From positions 124,037,681 through 124,101,680 of the forward strand of contig NC_086172.1 in assembly GCF_023053635.1 (NCBI RefSeq): a DNA stretch of 64,000 nt, written 5' to 3'. A program made the translations under genes and the position numbers. Below the pieces are notes generated by a model that saw nothing but the letters and a program-made list of their open reading frames with translations, ran no database searches and was not told the DNA's origin. The DNA is from Elgaria multicarinata webbii. Its lineage: Eukaryota; Chordata; Lepidosauria; Squamata; Anguidae. Of this stretch, positions 1-12,800 are shown piece by piece (position 1 is the stretch's first letter; every line of letters starts with the position of its first letter).

Positions 1-739
1 AAGCTGGTTTTCTTGCCTGCTGCTTCTGATGCCTGCTGAAATACCCATGAACAACCCATAGTTCTGGGTTCACACATGATGATAACCAATGGTTTAAACA
101 ACCTAGAGTTCATAAACCCAACAACAAACTATTGGTTCTCTTTCTGGCTTGGTTGTGGTTTGTTAGTGTGGCCGTATTCACACATCATGACAAACTAAAG
201 TTCAACGACAATGGATTAGTGTTATGTACGAACCAGGCCAACAGCTTTCCCCCACTCCCTATAGAAACTACAGAAATTACAGGTAATAAAAGACTGCAAT
301 GGAATAACACTGAAAGCAATGTAATCATAGAGCAAATGGAATGACAGTTCTTATGAGGCTATATTTCCATTTAGCTTATGCTTAAGTTTGTTAGGCATAG
401 CTTTTAGAATTTATTTTAGCAATATTTGAGTAAAGTCTGTTTGGGTGCATTTTTTTTTACTACCTAGGAAGTGTGATTTGGGCTCTGTCTGAAAGCTCGA
501 GGGAACTATTTTTCTAGTTTTGTAAGTGTCCGGTCCAGTCCAATCTGTTTCTTATTAATTCCCTCATGAAGGGAGTGCAGTAAGGAAAGAGAACTTGAAC
601 TTTTATCTGAACTACATTCCTACATTTTATATTTCAATAATCTCTGAATAATTTTGTGATGTAGCTACCATACAAGCATATTTTTGTGTGTGTTATGTTA
701 CCTTAAGCTAAAAGTAAAATATGCTTGGCTGGTTCTTAC
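1..739 (-). other. ARG2: ARG2 intron 7, left part
   Basis: No coding sequence is recognisable. Bases about 45-250 resemble the palindromic AACCCATGGTT family seen elsewhere in the window. The rest is unique-looking AT-rich intron. Confidence 0.6.
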
Positions 740-876
740 CTGTGTTGTGTATTTCCTCTGAAATGTACATGCCTTCACGATATGTTAAGCCACCCAAAAC
801 AGGAGTCCCTGTTGCTGGAGCCAGTGTTGGGTCAAAGGCATCAATGTCAAAGCTCAGGTGGATTGGTCTTTGTCCT
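740..876 (-). CDS. ARG2: ARG2 coding exon 7 (SFDIDAFDP metal site)
   Basis: 137 nt encoding [20 protein letters not shown] and [20 protein letters not shown], ending at EIHNT. The two aspartates of DID are metal ligands. It ends in phase 1 at GTAAGA. The missing exon 8 should start within a glycine codon. Confidence 0.96.
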
Positions 877-3800
877 CTGTGGAAAGAGAATCACTTTATT
901 CTACAGGTATAACCCATGTGCAATAAATCCGTTATACTAATTAGGAACTGATCAGTAGGATAATTGGCTGCGTATGTCAAGTATTTTTTGTCTGACAAAT
1001 CTTCCCCAAAGTATCCATCTTCAAAAAGGTTTTACCTGCCCAAAAGATGGTCAAAAGTTCTTTCCATCACTTTCTGGATTCCGAATCTATCAATATCTCT
1101 CATAGAAAAATACTGGATGCCGTAGTTCTTCAAAATATAGCTGTTAATAAAGAAAATAGTTTAAAGCTATGAGCCAGCATAACTCTTACTGGTGCCAGTA
1201 GCCTATGAATGCAGCATTTACCCAAGCCAAGTGCTTGTAAAATAATGTTCTCCCAACCCAGCTATCTTGCACTTACTGTTCAGCAGGATCAACATCCCTC
1301 AGGCCAATATATACAATATCTGATCTTGAAAGGCAGGGCTTTAGCCAGGAAAATCCAGGAAGCAATGGCACCTACAGGAGAAGAGAAGAACATGGTCCTG
1401 AAAGGATTGATCTGAGAGTCATATTTTACAGTCTTACACTCAATATAAATAAAGGGAGATTAAGGATGCAATCCTATGCATGTTTCTATTCATACTGGGA
1501 GTTGAACATTTTCTGTCAAACATGAATAGGATTGCATCCTAGGTGAGAGGTCAGTCTTGTTGTTATATTCCTATTACAGTTTGTCTTCCCCTTGGAGTAA
1601 CATCATGTACCAGATTAAGGACAGGGTCCAGGCCAGACAAGCCTCAAAAGTAACAGCAAAAGATTTGGGTGGGCTCCAGTTATTGCGCATTTAACACATA
1701 TTCGCCCAGAGAGCTTCGGCTATTGGGCGGTATAGAAATGCAATAAATAAATAAATAAATATCCTTTAAAGGAAATCCATTTGAGAGAATATAATTCTTT
1801 GTCCAAAGAAGCTTGTCTAAGGACACAGTCCTATGGGTTGCACCCTCAATGACTGTAGGTCCCTGAACTCAGAGGCTTATGATCATCCAAAGCAGGGCAT
1901 GAGGAGTGGCAGAGGCGATCTTTGCCTCCCCAGCCTCCTGCCCTGCCCTTTTCACCAGACAAGCTATTTTGTCCATCACTTTCTGGATTATCATCTAGGT
2001 GGGGCGCTTTGGAGGGGGAAGGAAGGAGGCTGGAGACCTCAGGCTAGTTTGTATCCTGGTTTCTCCAGTCTCCTCCCCTACCCACTCACCAAAACACCCC
2101 CTTTTCCCCTTCTCCAAGGTTGACTTCCTGACCTTAGAGAGCAGCTAGAAACTCGGTTCTGGCAGGGAGAGAGGGGTGAAAGCTCTGTCCTCTGTTCTCC
2201 CAAGAGGTAGAAACACAGTCTTAACCTCTAATCAGGGAATCTGAAATATCTTCCAGTCCCTCAGATGCTGTCTAAGAGACACAGGATAGCTCATTAAGTG
2301 TACTAATGATCTTATGTGGGGTAGAAGTGAATTCAATTCAAGCTTGTTGGATGATATTTACTAGATTATGCGTATGTTATGGAGTCACAAGAATAGTATT
2401 AGTGGAACTCCTTATGTTAGTCTAGAGGCTGCTTCACACATTGTGTCTTCCAAGACATACTTTTATATTGAAAGAAGTATATGAAGAGTAGTAACGGTGA
2501 TCTTCCAATACATATCCACATTAAGAATCCATTGCTAAGTGTGTGCATTTTGATGAGTTCAACTTGTTTGCTTTTAAGGTAAAGCCTTACCTTGGTTAAG
2601 ATACAACTGATTGTATAGTGCTTTCACAGGGTTGGATATTAGAGCAGTGCTTAAGCACAGTATTATTGTTAATTGGCTGTTTGTCAAATAATTTTGCATA
2701 CGTTAACACAAATTAGTGGATTATATTAGGCCACTACTTTGTAAATTGAATAGCATATACCAAAATGTTAGCTGCCATTCAAAATATTCACATGTTTGTT
2801 GTGTAAGTAGATGTCTTAATACTTCTTTAAGATGGATATGATCAAGAGGGAGTCATGAAATGAATGCTGGTACTAGAAAAAGTATTGCATAAACTTCTTT
2901 GAAAGAAAGAAGTTAGGTTTGTTTATTAAACAGAAAACATGTTCATGCATAATCCTTTCTGTGGTAAGTAAAACTACCAAAATGGCTACAAGTAGGGTAA
3001 AGCCAGTGAACTTTCGGCTACCAGCTGCTACTGATTAACAGTTGAAAGTCTACTTGCTAAGAGGTGGAAAAGGTGTCAAGTTCATAGTGACCCAGTTCAC
3101 ACATAGCAACCAACTATTGATTGGTTAATTAACTCTGGTTGATCGGGGCTGTGTGGCAATGAGTGAGCATGCTGCCTCCCATCTGCTCGTCACTTCTGCT
3201 TTACATCCAGTTTAGCAAACAATCCAGGAATGCCCATTCCTGGGTTGTTTGCTGTGACCCCTGAACACTCTGGCTTGTTGAGGGATAAACAATCCAGAGA
3301 TTAAATCAACCAACAAACCATGGTTTGTAACTCTGGGTTGTCTCCGCCTCAACAACCCAGGGTGCCATGTTTGGGCATCACAGCAAACAACCAGATCCAA
3401 AGTGGATTCTGAATCAGATGTAAAGCAGAAGCAGTGAGCTGCAGCATGCTTACTCACTGTTATCTGGCTCCAACAACCTACGGGTTCTTGTGATGTGCAA
3501 ACTGGGTCATAGTATGCTCTCCTGAAAGGATGGTACACTGGAGTTGAACAAAAACATCTAAAATAAAATATTGTCTTAATTTCTAATAAATAAATAAAAA
3601 TCATAAACCAAAGCTGTTAAATTTTCCATTTTATAGACACCCACATCCACCCACAAACAGTCTTGGGGTGGGTGGGTGAAATTTCCCCCTAAATTTTTCC
3701 AGTGGTTTTTTTCCTTAGAGGCTTCACATATCTAGTCTACATATCAAGTAAATTTTAAAATGCTGGTAGCTGCATCAATCAGCTATATTCTTTGCTTTTG

Positions 3801-6800
3801 AGGAATTATTAGTGCTAACTTCTATCTTAAATGATTTAAATGCCTGCAGCCAGAATACACTGCCCCAGTAGGTTATGCCAACGTTGCATTTGCTTAAGAA
3901 CTTGCAAAGGTACAGTAGCTTGGCAGAAACATTTCCAAAGGTCCTGTTCCTGACAAGCCCCCCAATGTTGATAAAACTGTGTCAGTCTAAACAAAAGGAC
4001 AAAAAGTATGCCAGTTATATAGGAAGTAATATTCAGCTGGACTGACTGTCATGCCCCCCCTTGGAGGAATCTTCTTTAGAGGATGGATATGTAGCCGCCT
4101 AAATCAGAAGTTCCTAGGGAACTAATCACTTCAGGGGATCCTGGGGTTGACTGGGATGATCCTGTGCCCTCCAGAAAGAGGGCGTTGGATCTTTCCCCCA
4201 AATGGTAGAAGTTTCAGCTTCTGAAGGTGAGGAGGATGCTGGGCTACCACCTAGCTCCCAAGATTGCTGGTGTCTTGAGATCCACAATAGGACGACAGCC
4301 AGGCGAAGAAGTGCTCACCTACTAGGGAGAGTTCACCATGAATCAGGCTCCCTTCCTGAGGAGGACATCTGACAGAAGCCCTGTTGTGGTTTCAGGCAGT
4401 CATAGAAGCCAAACCTTGTCAACGCTAGAGGGCTGTCTAACAGATAAGTTATTATATGAGGGAAGGGTATCACCTGTGCTTTATCTGATTAGGCAACAAG
4501 TAGAAGAGAATAGGCAGAATTCATTAGAAATGTACTTCACTGCTGGACAGCCCTATCCCTTCTTACCTTATCCTGAAGTTCTCTTAAAAGAAATGAGACT
4601 GGCTGTCCATGGAGATTTCCTGATTCAGTTGTGAGTGGAGTATTAATGTCAGCATGTGCATCAACCCAGATTACGCATAGATGTGGGTACTGCCTTGTGT
4701 GGCCACTGATGGAACCAAGTGCCAAACTGTGGGGGAAAACAGATTTCAAATGTTTATCTGTCCTACCCATACATAAGTAAATAAATACATCCATGGGGTG
4801 GCTTTTTATAGCTGTGAAGTAGGATACTTTTGGATCAATCACTGTTTAGCCTTCCACTATTAGGAGTTGACCTATTTTATTTCAAAAGTATAATTTTAGC
4901 TTTATTGGGTGTCTTGCAGTGTTCAAAGATTGCACCCATGCCCTTTTCATTTTGGGTTACTTGTTGCTAAAAGCTCATATAGCAAAGAGGATGAAACTGT
5001 AGAAATATCACCAAGCAACTAACAATCTGGTGACTGAACCAAGAAAAGAGAATCCCTTTTTTGTTGCTTAGTCATCAGAGTCTCAGTTACTTTTTTGTTG
5101 TTAGTAGAGTCTAGAACACCTTGGACACCGCTATTATGCTTTTTTGCTAGTGGTCTGCCTTGTTTCTCATGTAACACCATAATACTACCCTGCCAGGAAA
5201 AGTGAGCGAAGACACCAAATTCTGCATTAGTCAGACACTGCATAAGCCTTCAATTAAGAACCAAGTTGTATGCACAGCAAAATTAGAGACCTCCTTTCAC
5301 TTCATCATATCAAACTGTAGGTGGAAACGGACACATTTTTTAATACTATTCCACATAAACTCCTTGTATGTAGATAATAACCACACCAGGACAAAAAGTT
5401 TTAGCCTGAGTCTAATGTGCTACTTCTCTACATGCACACTGCAATGAAAGAAGCATTCAAAAAATACCACCCATCCTGAAGTAGTGCAGTCAAGGGAAGT
5501 CCCCACAATGTAACTTTGAATGCATGGGACAGATTTTAGTCTTCCACACATTCCTTGCACGTTTATTATTTATTGGCTGTTGCTCCATACCAGGCAAAAC
5601 TTATCACTATTTGCCATAGGGGACAATGACAGAAAACTTGTTCATGCTTACTTATGACTTTTAATCAGCCAACAATAATTTGGACTAAGTCCAGTTAAGG
5701 AGCAGTGTGCTTTACCGCTCTTTTCACAAAGCAGTTTAAAAACTTATTTCATTCCTTGTTGATGGTTCTTAGCTCACCTGTGATCACCTCCAACAGTTAT
5801 GCAGCTATGCCCAGCAGCAACAGCTCCATTCACCGTGTCAGCCAGGACTTGGTTAGCTGAGCCTACAGAACGTGGGTACTTGACTAGGTTTTTGTATAGC
5901 TCATCATTGGGCACATGGGTGAAATTTAAATCTCCAAGATCATATACCTGGCAACCTAGGGACAAAGAAAAGGGAAGAAGAAAGTTGGGTTGGTACTAAT
6001 AATGGTACTAGCGTTACATATAATTGTACTAGCATTGGTGATAAGTAACTCTGGTGATTATAGTATTAATTCAGTTAATGTAGATGTGAAAACACCTGCT
6101 TTACAACCATGCCCCTGGTTATGCAAGGATCCTAGATGACTTACTTCAGGACCCCACCTTTGTATTTATAAAAGATAAGAACTTGTTAGCTTATTCTAGA
6201 TTTTCACTTTAACCAAACACACATATACCCCCCACAAAAAAGTAGGGGTAGAGAGCACACAGTGCTGATGTAATATGCTCCTAGTGCCCAATCTTGGCAG
6301 ACTGCTGTGTTCTGCAACTACAGAACCAGACATTGAACAGTATTTAGAGAGTAGCTTGGAATAAAGTCTGCACAAAATCATCATCAAATGGAGTCATGAA
6401 ATGTACTCTCAGCCATAACAGCTGCCACCTGAAATTACAAGTGCAAATTTTAATTTTTAAAAAAGGTTTATGAATCACCTTTCTGCCCTTAAATTAATAA
6501 ACAATTTACTCTTGTAAAATTTTGGGAGTGAAGTTGAAAATACATGCATGTCTTTTAAGAACATAAGAAGAGCCATCCTGTATCAGATCAAGAGTCATCT
6601 AGCCCAGCATTCTGTTCACACAGTGGCTAACCAGCTGTCAACGTGAGACCCACAAACAAGCAAGACATGAGTGCAACAGCACTACTGGAGGTAGCATAAA
6701 AGCTTACTGCCTCTGATACTAAAGGTAGCTTAGAGGCATCTGGACTAGTAGCCACTGATATCCCTCTCCTGTGTTGAAACAATATATTTCAAAATTTAAA

Positions 6801-9800
6801 AAAGGAAGCAACATTCAGGAAATTACAACAATCACTGTTACTCATTGGTGCGTCTGGCCTTTCCTTTATTTAAAAATACAATTCCCAATTATACTTAGGC
6901 TGCAGTTCTATACACACTTACATGGTACTAGGTCTCATTGAACTCAGGAGTGTATAGGATTGTACTCTCAAAGAAGAGAACCCTTTTTCAACAGAAATGT
7001 CAGAATTTCAGACAAACAGTAATTACAGGCTCCCTTTAGAGTGACAATATGGTCGCTTGCGAACTCCTAGCCCATCTCAAAAGTGTACTTAGCTTGAAAG
7101 CAAGATCATCTGAGTGGAAATAGCATAGTAATTTATACACTGCCAAAAAGAAGAAGAAATGCATCACAAAAAATGACTAAAAGAGGATGTAGATTTGTAT
7201 AAATTGTGTGTATGCTCATTTATATGTATGCTTGCAAATTTAGAAATAATTATTTTAAATTTAATAGAAATGCTGTACATTTAAGTTTAGTGCAGAAGAC
7301 AGTGGACCTGGTGACTTGGGTTCCATGTCTGGTCAGTCGGCTATCCAGAGGCTGTTGATGGGCAAGAGTTCTTATGTGGGTGTTTTTCATCTTTAAACAA
7401 ATGAACAAGGCAGACTTTCAAATAGAGAACACCTTCAAATAAAGAATGGGCCTGTTGCAGCCCTTCAGAGGACGGTCCTCTGTAAAAGAGGCCTCCTGGC
7501 AACCCTAAGAGGAAATTACTAGTTCGTGTGATACAGATTTAAATTGTGCCTTGAAATGCAGAATAAGTAACGTAATTGGGTTTCAGGTTACCATTTAAAT
7601 GCAGCTTTAATAAAGTCATAAATATTTTTGCACTAACAAATTGAGATTATTGTTTTACTTCACTTAGATTATTTCTGTCTGATTTGCAAAAATTGAGGGC
7701 TCAATAGTAAGCCCTCGAAGTTTTCTTTGCAAAATGGCAATGAAGTTGAATGGCCTAGAATTAGGCCTCGATTCGGATTTATTAAGGTTACATAATGAGT
7801 CTTCTGCAGCTGAGGACAATTTGTGGGTATATCCTAACAGGGGAAAGAGTTTAGGAAAACAGCAAACTTTATGAAATTACCCCTGGCCCATCTAGAATGT
7901 CATTTGGTACATTGGACTCTTAACCACCCTGCATGGCTTCTTCATTTGTTCATTCTGACCACAAATGGCTGTTTCACCAATACAGATAGTTCATGCATCC
8001 CGCTGAACAAGTTCCTCCCCAGTCTCCTTGAGCTAATTGAAACAAGCCCTGTCCTTGTTTCAATTAGCTGGATGCTCAATAGTCAGGGACTTGCAACTCC
8101 ACTCCTCTCTTTCATCAGTTCCTAGGAGTCATCATGATTCAGACCATAAGCCTTTGCTATTTACACACCTAATATCAATAAGACACAAACAGTTGTTTGC
8201 AAACTGCTGCCATTTAGTGGGTGCCTACACATTTTAAGAAGCAATTGTTTTCAGGACCAGCAAGAAAATAATATCACCAGTACACCTCCCTTGATTCCCC
8301 CCTCCTGTTTTAAAAGACCTGATCTCACAGGAAGCCTAATCATAAGAAAACTTCACTATGATCAGAGGAAAGTAGTCTAAAAATTACTATTTATGATAAT
8401 AAAAGTGACTAATTTTGGTCATAAATTCCTTCTAAATGAATTTAAATCCAGGTAACCTGTTACAGCTGATTTCTTTATACTAGAAAACAGGAACAATTTT
8501 AAAAGGTTATTTATACTGAGTTAGATCCAATTTTGTGCTAGCAGAACTTCACCAGCACAATGGGACTTTCTTATTCCTGCAGCCTGAAAATCTCCAGCGG
8601 GTTTCCTAGTCCTCTGGAGCTGATTTTAAGGTCATGTGGAAAGGAGGACGAATCGTCCCCTCTCTGTTCTATTGACAAAACTGCTTCCATCAGTGGAATG
8701 ATGGTGTTGGATCCAAGCCAATGTGTAGAACATGCTCTTACATGGAGCTCCCAGCTGACTAGATCCACTTCTGTTTATCTGCAGTATAGTTACTACATCT
8801 GATGTTCTTGCACTAAGCTCCAAATCATCATCATCATCATCATCATCATCCTGCCTTTTGCCCAATGCTGGGCCTCAAGGCGGCCTTACAAAGTTTAAAA
8901 CATACATTGGGGTGGGGGGAACCTAAACGTTTAAAATACACAACAAAATTATAAGACTTTAATATAGATGGAGGGCCAGATTATTCTCCAAAGGCCTGCT
9001 GCTAATAAATTTTAGTATTGGGATAATCAATACATTATAGTCAGTTGCATAAGAATTAGATGAATTGTACAAAAGCAACAGCATGGAGACACTGCACACA
9101 GTTAAGTAAACATAATATGTAATGGAGGCTTATCCCCAAAACCTGACATATATGTTGGCTCCATGCTGTTCTCCTAACCTCAAAAGGATTATCCAAATAA
9201 ACTGCAGGTCATTTTAATAAGTGTCTCCAAAATCAGTCAGCAATCTTTTAACCTGCACTAATACATTAAACATGATGCAATGGCAGCACATTCTGTCATC
9301 ATGTACAAATCACATTACAGTGTTGAAGTGCTCAAGTCTTGTGACAAAGAACTGTCTGTCATCAGAGCTGTCCCTTCAGAGGGCATGGGCTGGACAGAAG
9401 CTTCTGGTAAGAAGCCAACAAAAGTAGAAAGTATATTTCTAAAGCCATTTATAGCCAGCCATGTCCACTTTTTCTTTACCCCTTTACTTTAGGCTCTTTT
9501 CCAGTGTCTCCCCCTTTGTGGTTTGTAGATTTTCCAAGACCCATTAATCTGAAAGCCAGGAAAAATCCTCCACGTTCCCATTGACAGCATTTTATCTATT
9601 GCTATCATTTGAAATCAGAGCTCTCTACTGATAAGCCAGCACTTCATTCTTTATACAAGTCAATTACTGACTGCACAAAAGAACCGTCGTTTACATAACC
9701 CTGTGATTTAATCACTTCCACACAACATGTGGGTGATCTTAAATTGATGGGCACAATTGATATAATTGATTTGGTAAACTTTATTTGTTTCTCAATTAGT

Positions 9801-12800
9801 AAGTCGTTAAAATAAAATGGGTAAGGTCGCTCAAGCGTTTCAAGCGAACTTAGGCATTTTGCCTTTGCCTAATTCTAAGCACACAGTAAAATTAACATGG
9901 AAAAAGGACAGTGGAGCATTGCACTCATGCTATACATTCTGTATGACTTGGAAGTGAAGGTGCTGAATTTTCATTCGCAAGTCTGATGCAATGACTCTTA
10001 CACTCAGTAGGACCTGGGTGTGGCTTGCTCATTACAGAAAATATTTGTTCCTCTGTTAGGTGTTTCAATACAGCATTTGTCTTGCCTTGCCCATTCATTA
10101 AAAGTTGGGAGTGAATCATATCTACTTTTATTGGATCTTCTGGTTTTTTTTATTGTGATCTTGTATCATCTGGCCTTTGGGCTGCACTTAGCACTTCATG
10201 TGTCTGATGAAGTGATCTCTAGCCATGAAAAATGTACCAAAAATCAATCTCTTAATCTTTAAAATGGCTTTGCATCTCTTTGCTATTTTTGCTGCAACGG
10301 ACTAACATTGCTATCCCTTGGAACTTGTAGCTATAGGCTTTGTACTAGTTTAACTAATCCGAAAAGATTAGTCTCAATCAATCTCTGTTTCTGGTAAGAA
10401 GCTGATGGTAACTCCTCACTTTAAAGCTCTTTCCTGGGTTGCAAAACAACCCAAAGCTGTAACAGAGAGTACATTCATCATTTCATGATGGCTTACCACA
10501 CTTCCTAGGTCACTGACACTTCCTTTAACGTTGTGCTTCTCTAACCTACCCCTGAGTATGAGTTTTCAGTTGATACTCCAGAATCCAGTCCATTGTATTG
10601 CTGTTCAATCTAATCTGTATTTATATACCAGAAAGAAGTGAACAGCAAAAGAAAGGGCAAAACATCTAAAAGCAGCAGCGGAGTTTTTTAAAAAATGAAA
10701 CTTTTTTTTTGTAACCAAACACATTTTGATCCACTGCTCTTTATCATAGGTATTTTTTCAATCCCATCTTTCTTTTCATTTTCATTTCTTAAAGATAGAG
10801 ATCACATAAAGAAATACCCAGTTTAATCCATGGGACCAGACAGGAGCAAGCAAGAGTACTGCCTCCAAATTGCTCACCGCTTAATTTCCACTTTTGTAAA
10901 CAACTCAGGAACATCCCATTCCTGGGTTGTGCTCTGTCACATATAAACTCAGAACTCTGGGTTGTTGAGGGAGACACAACCCAGTTTTAACCCATGGTTG
11001 GTATTGCTCACTCACTCTCACATGGTTCCCAACTAACCACGGATTGTTATGTGCAAATCTAGTCAATCTTTCTCTCATGAAAGGAATGGAAAAATATACA
11101 TGATGAAGAGCAGTGTTTTGAAAACCTCAAAATGTTAAATCTGTTTTCCATGTCACGTCTGGATGTTCTGCTCCCCTTTATTTTACACGCTGATACAATG
11201 GCTGAACCCTTGCCCAAATTTTTTTTAATTGATTAATTTAATATGGTTCTGTTCTACTCGTACATTTATTTATTTACATGGGGCTCCCAATGGTCCCCCA
11301 TCCAGATTGATTCAGATCCATACCCTTCAGTAATGGTATACCCTTCAGTAATGGTACTGAAGTAGCTTCAGTAATGCTGCAGCATCAAATGGTCCAGAGC
11401 CATTCAATAGGCCCTGTATTTAGACTTTAGCATTCATGAAATATTATGAGATAGGAACTGCCCTGTCATTAAGAGATTGGATTTTACAGTGCAATGGTAT
11501 GTATGTCTACCAAGAAGCATGCTCCACTGACTTCGATGGGGCTCACTCCCAGGTAAGTGTGCATAGAATTGCAGGTTAAAAGGCTTAAGGTTAATCACCA
11601 AAAAGTTCAGCCAATCAAGAAATCATATGGGAATGTCATTTATCAACAGCTACCTCCATTCACTGTTAGGCTGCAACCCTGCGCATATTTAGACAGAAAG
11701 GACATTCTACAACTCCCAGCAGCCAGCATGGCTGGCAGGGGAAAGCTGGGAATTGTAGGGCTTTTTTCCTGAAAGTTTTCAGAAAACTTGGGGATGCCAG
11801 AAAAATGAATCATCTTTCTCTATTCCTAATGTAGTACCACAAAGCTAGCCTCTGTATGAACCACAAGTCGAGTATGTGTAAGGTAGTGTCATATGTTTAA
11901 TCACGGACAAGGAACTAGACTTGTTCAAGAAATCTTAGCTAAAATGACTATGCTGCTAGTTACATAACTTTCTGGTAATCAGATGCTATCAGCGGAGACA
12001 CTCGGATATGCACTTAACTTTTCTGTTAAGCTAAATGGCACTTTAAATGCTTATTTTTTGCTGGATTGGGCTCCACGATCTTATCAGACAGCCAAGAAGC
12101 ACTGAATAGCTAGTAAAAATACTTATACAGACAAGTCTAAACACATGGTAACCTTACCAGGTAATCAAAACCCACAGCATACATCAAATGCAATGCTTCC
12201 ATCACAAACTACTATATAAAACTGCATGCTAGGCTGTCATACTTATGGGACTATTAGCATTTGCATTCTCATCCATTTAACAAAAAACCCAAACTAATAT
12301 GGTCAGACCTTTTTCTTCCTACCAAGAGGGGAGGGCCCCACAACAGATTCAGTTTGTCTCAGTTTGAAAATATAAATATTTGAAAAATATAAGAACAGAA
12401 TGGATACAGTGCCCTCAAAGCACACACTTCATACTAGCACAAGGCGGAGGTTGTTGGAGAGACTTTGTATGGGCTTCCTGCAAATGATTGGAATTTCACA
12501 GTGGGAAGTGACACTTGATTCTATTTGAAACCTGTAAAGTCAGTCCCAATAACAACAAAAACAGCCCTTGGCTCCAACCAGCTTTGCTCACAGGCCATTG
12601 AGAAGACCTTGCGTCAAAACACGTCTGGCCAATGGAAGCAACTTTACTGAGCATTCTTTGTTGAATTGTCTGATGGATTGATTGTATTTTTGCACATGTG
12701 ATAGAATGCTTTGTATATATTATTTTTAAACATTGTTATTCAATTTATAAAATCGTTATTTTTAATCTTCTTCCTTAACTTCTTTGTGGTCTATTGTATT

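Larger units (their letters stand above)
1372..4566 (-). other. ARG2: ARG2 intron 4
   Basis: About 3.2 kb with no exon. It holds a short palindromic repeat (1463-1541), a LINE tail (1700-1762), a dispersed repeat (1815-2225) and a larger inverted-repeat element (3088-3540). The stretch 4040-4340 is moderately GC-rich and I could not assign it to a family. Confidence 0.7.

Noticed and set aside
3212-3604. 130-codon frame, minus strand
   Set aside because: Lies across a palindromic transposon remnant and is not similar to any protein I know.
4040-4640. GC-richer segment in ARG2 intron 4 with a 98-codon plus-strand frame
   Set aside because: The frame overlaps ARG2 exon 4 on the opposite strand, and no domain is visible. 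The upstream part may be an unrecognised repeat, but evidence is too thin to name it.
8632-8865. Frame with a run of Asp residues
   Set aside because: Translation of an (ATC)n microsatellite.
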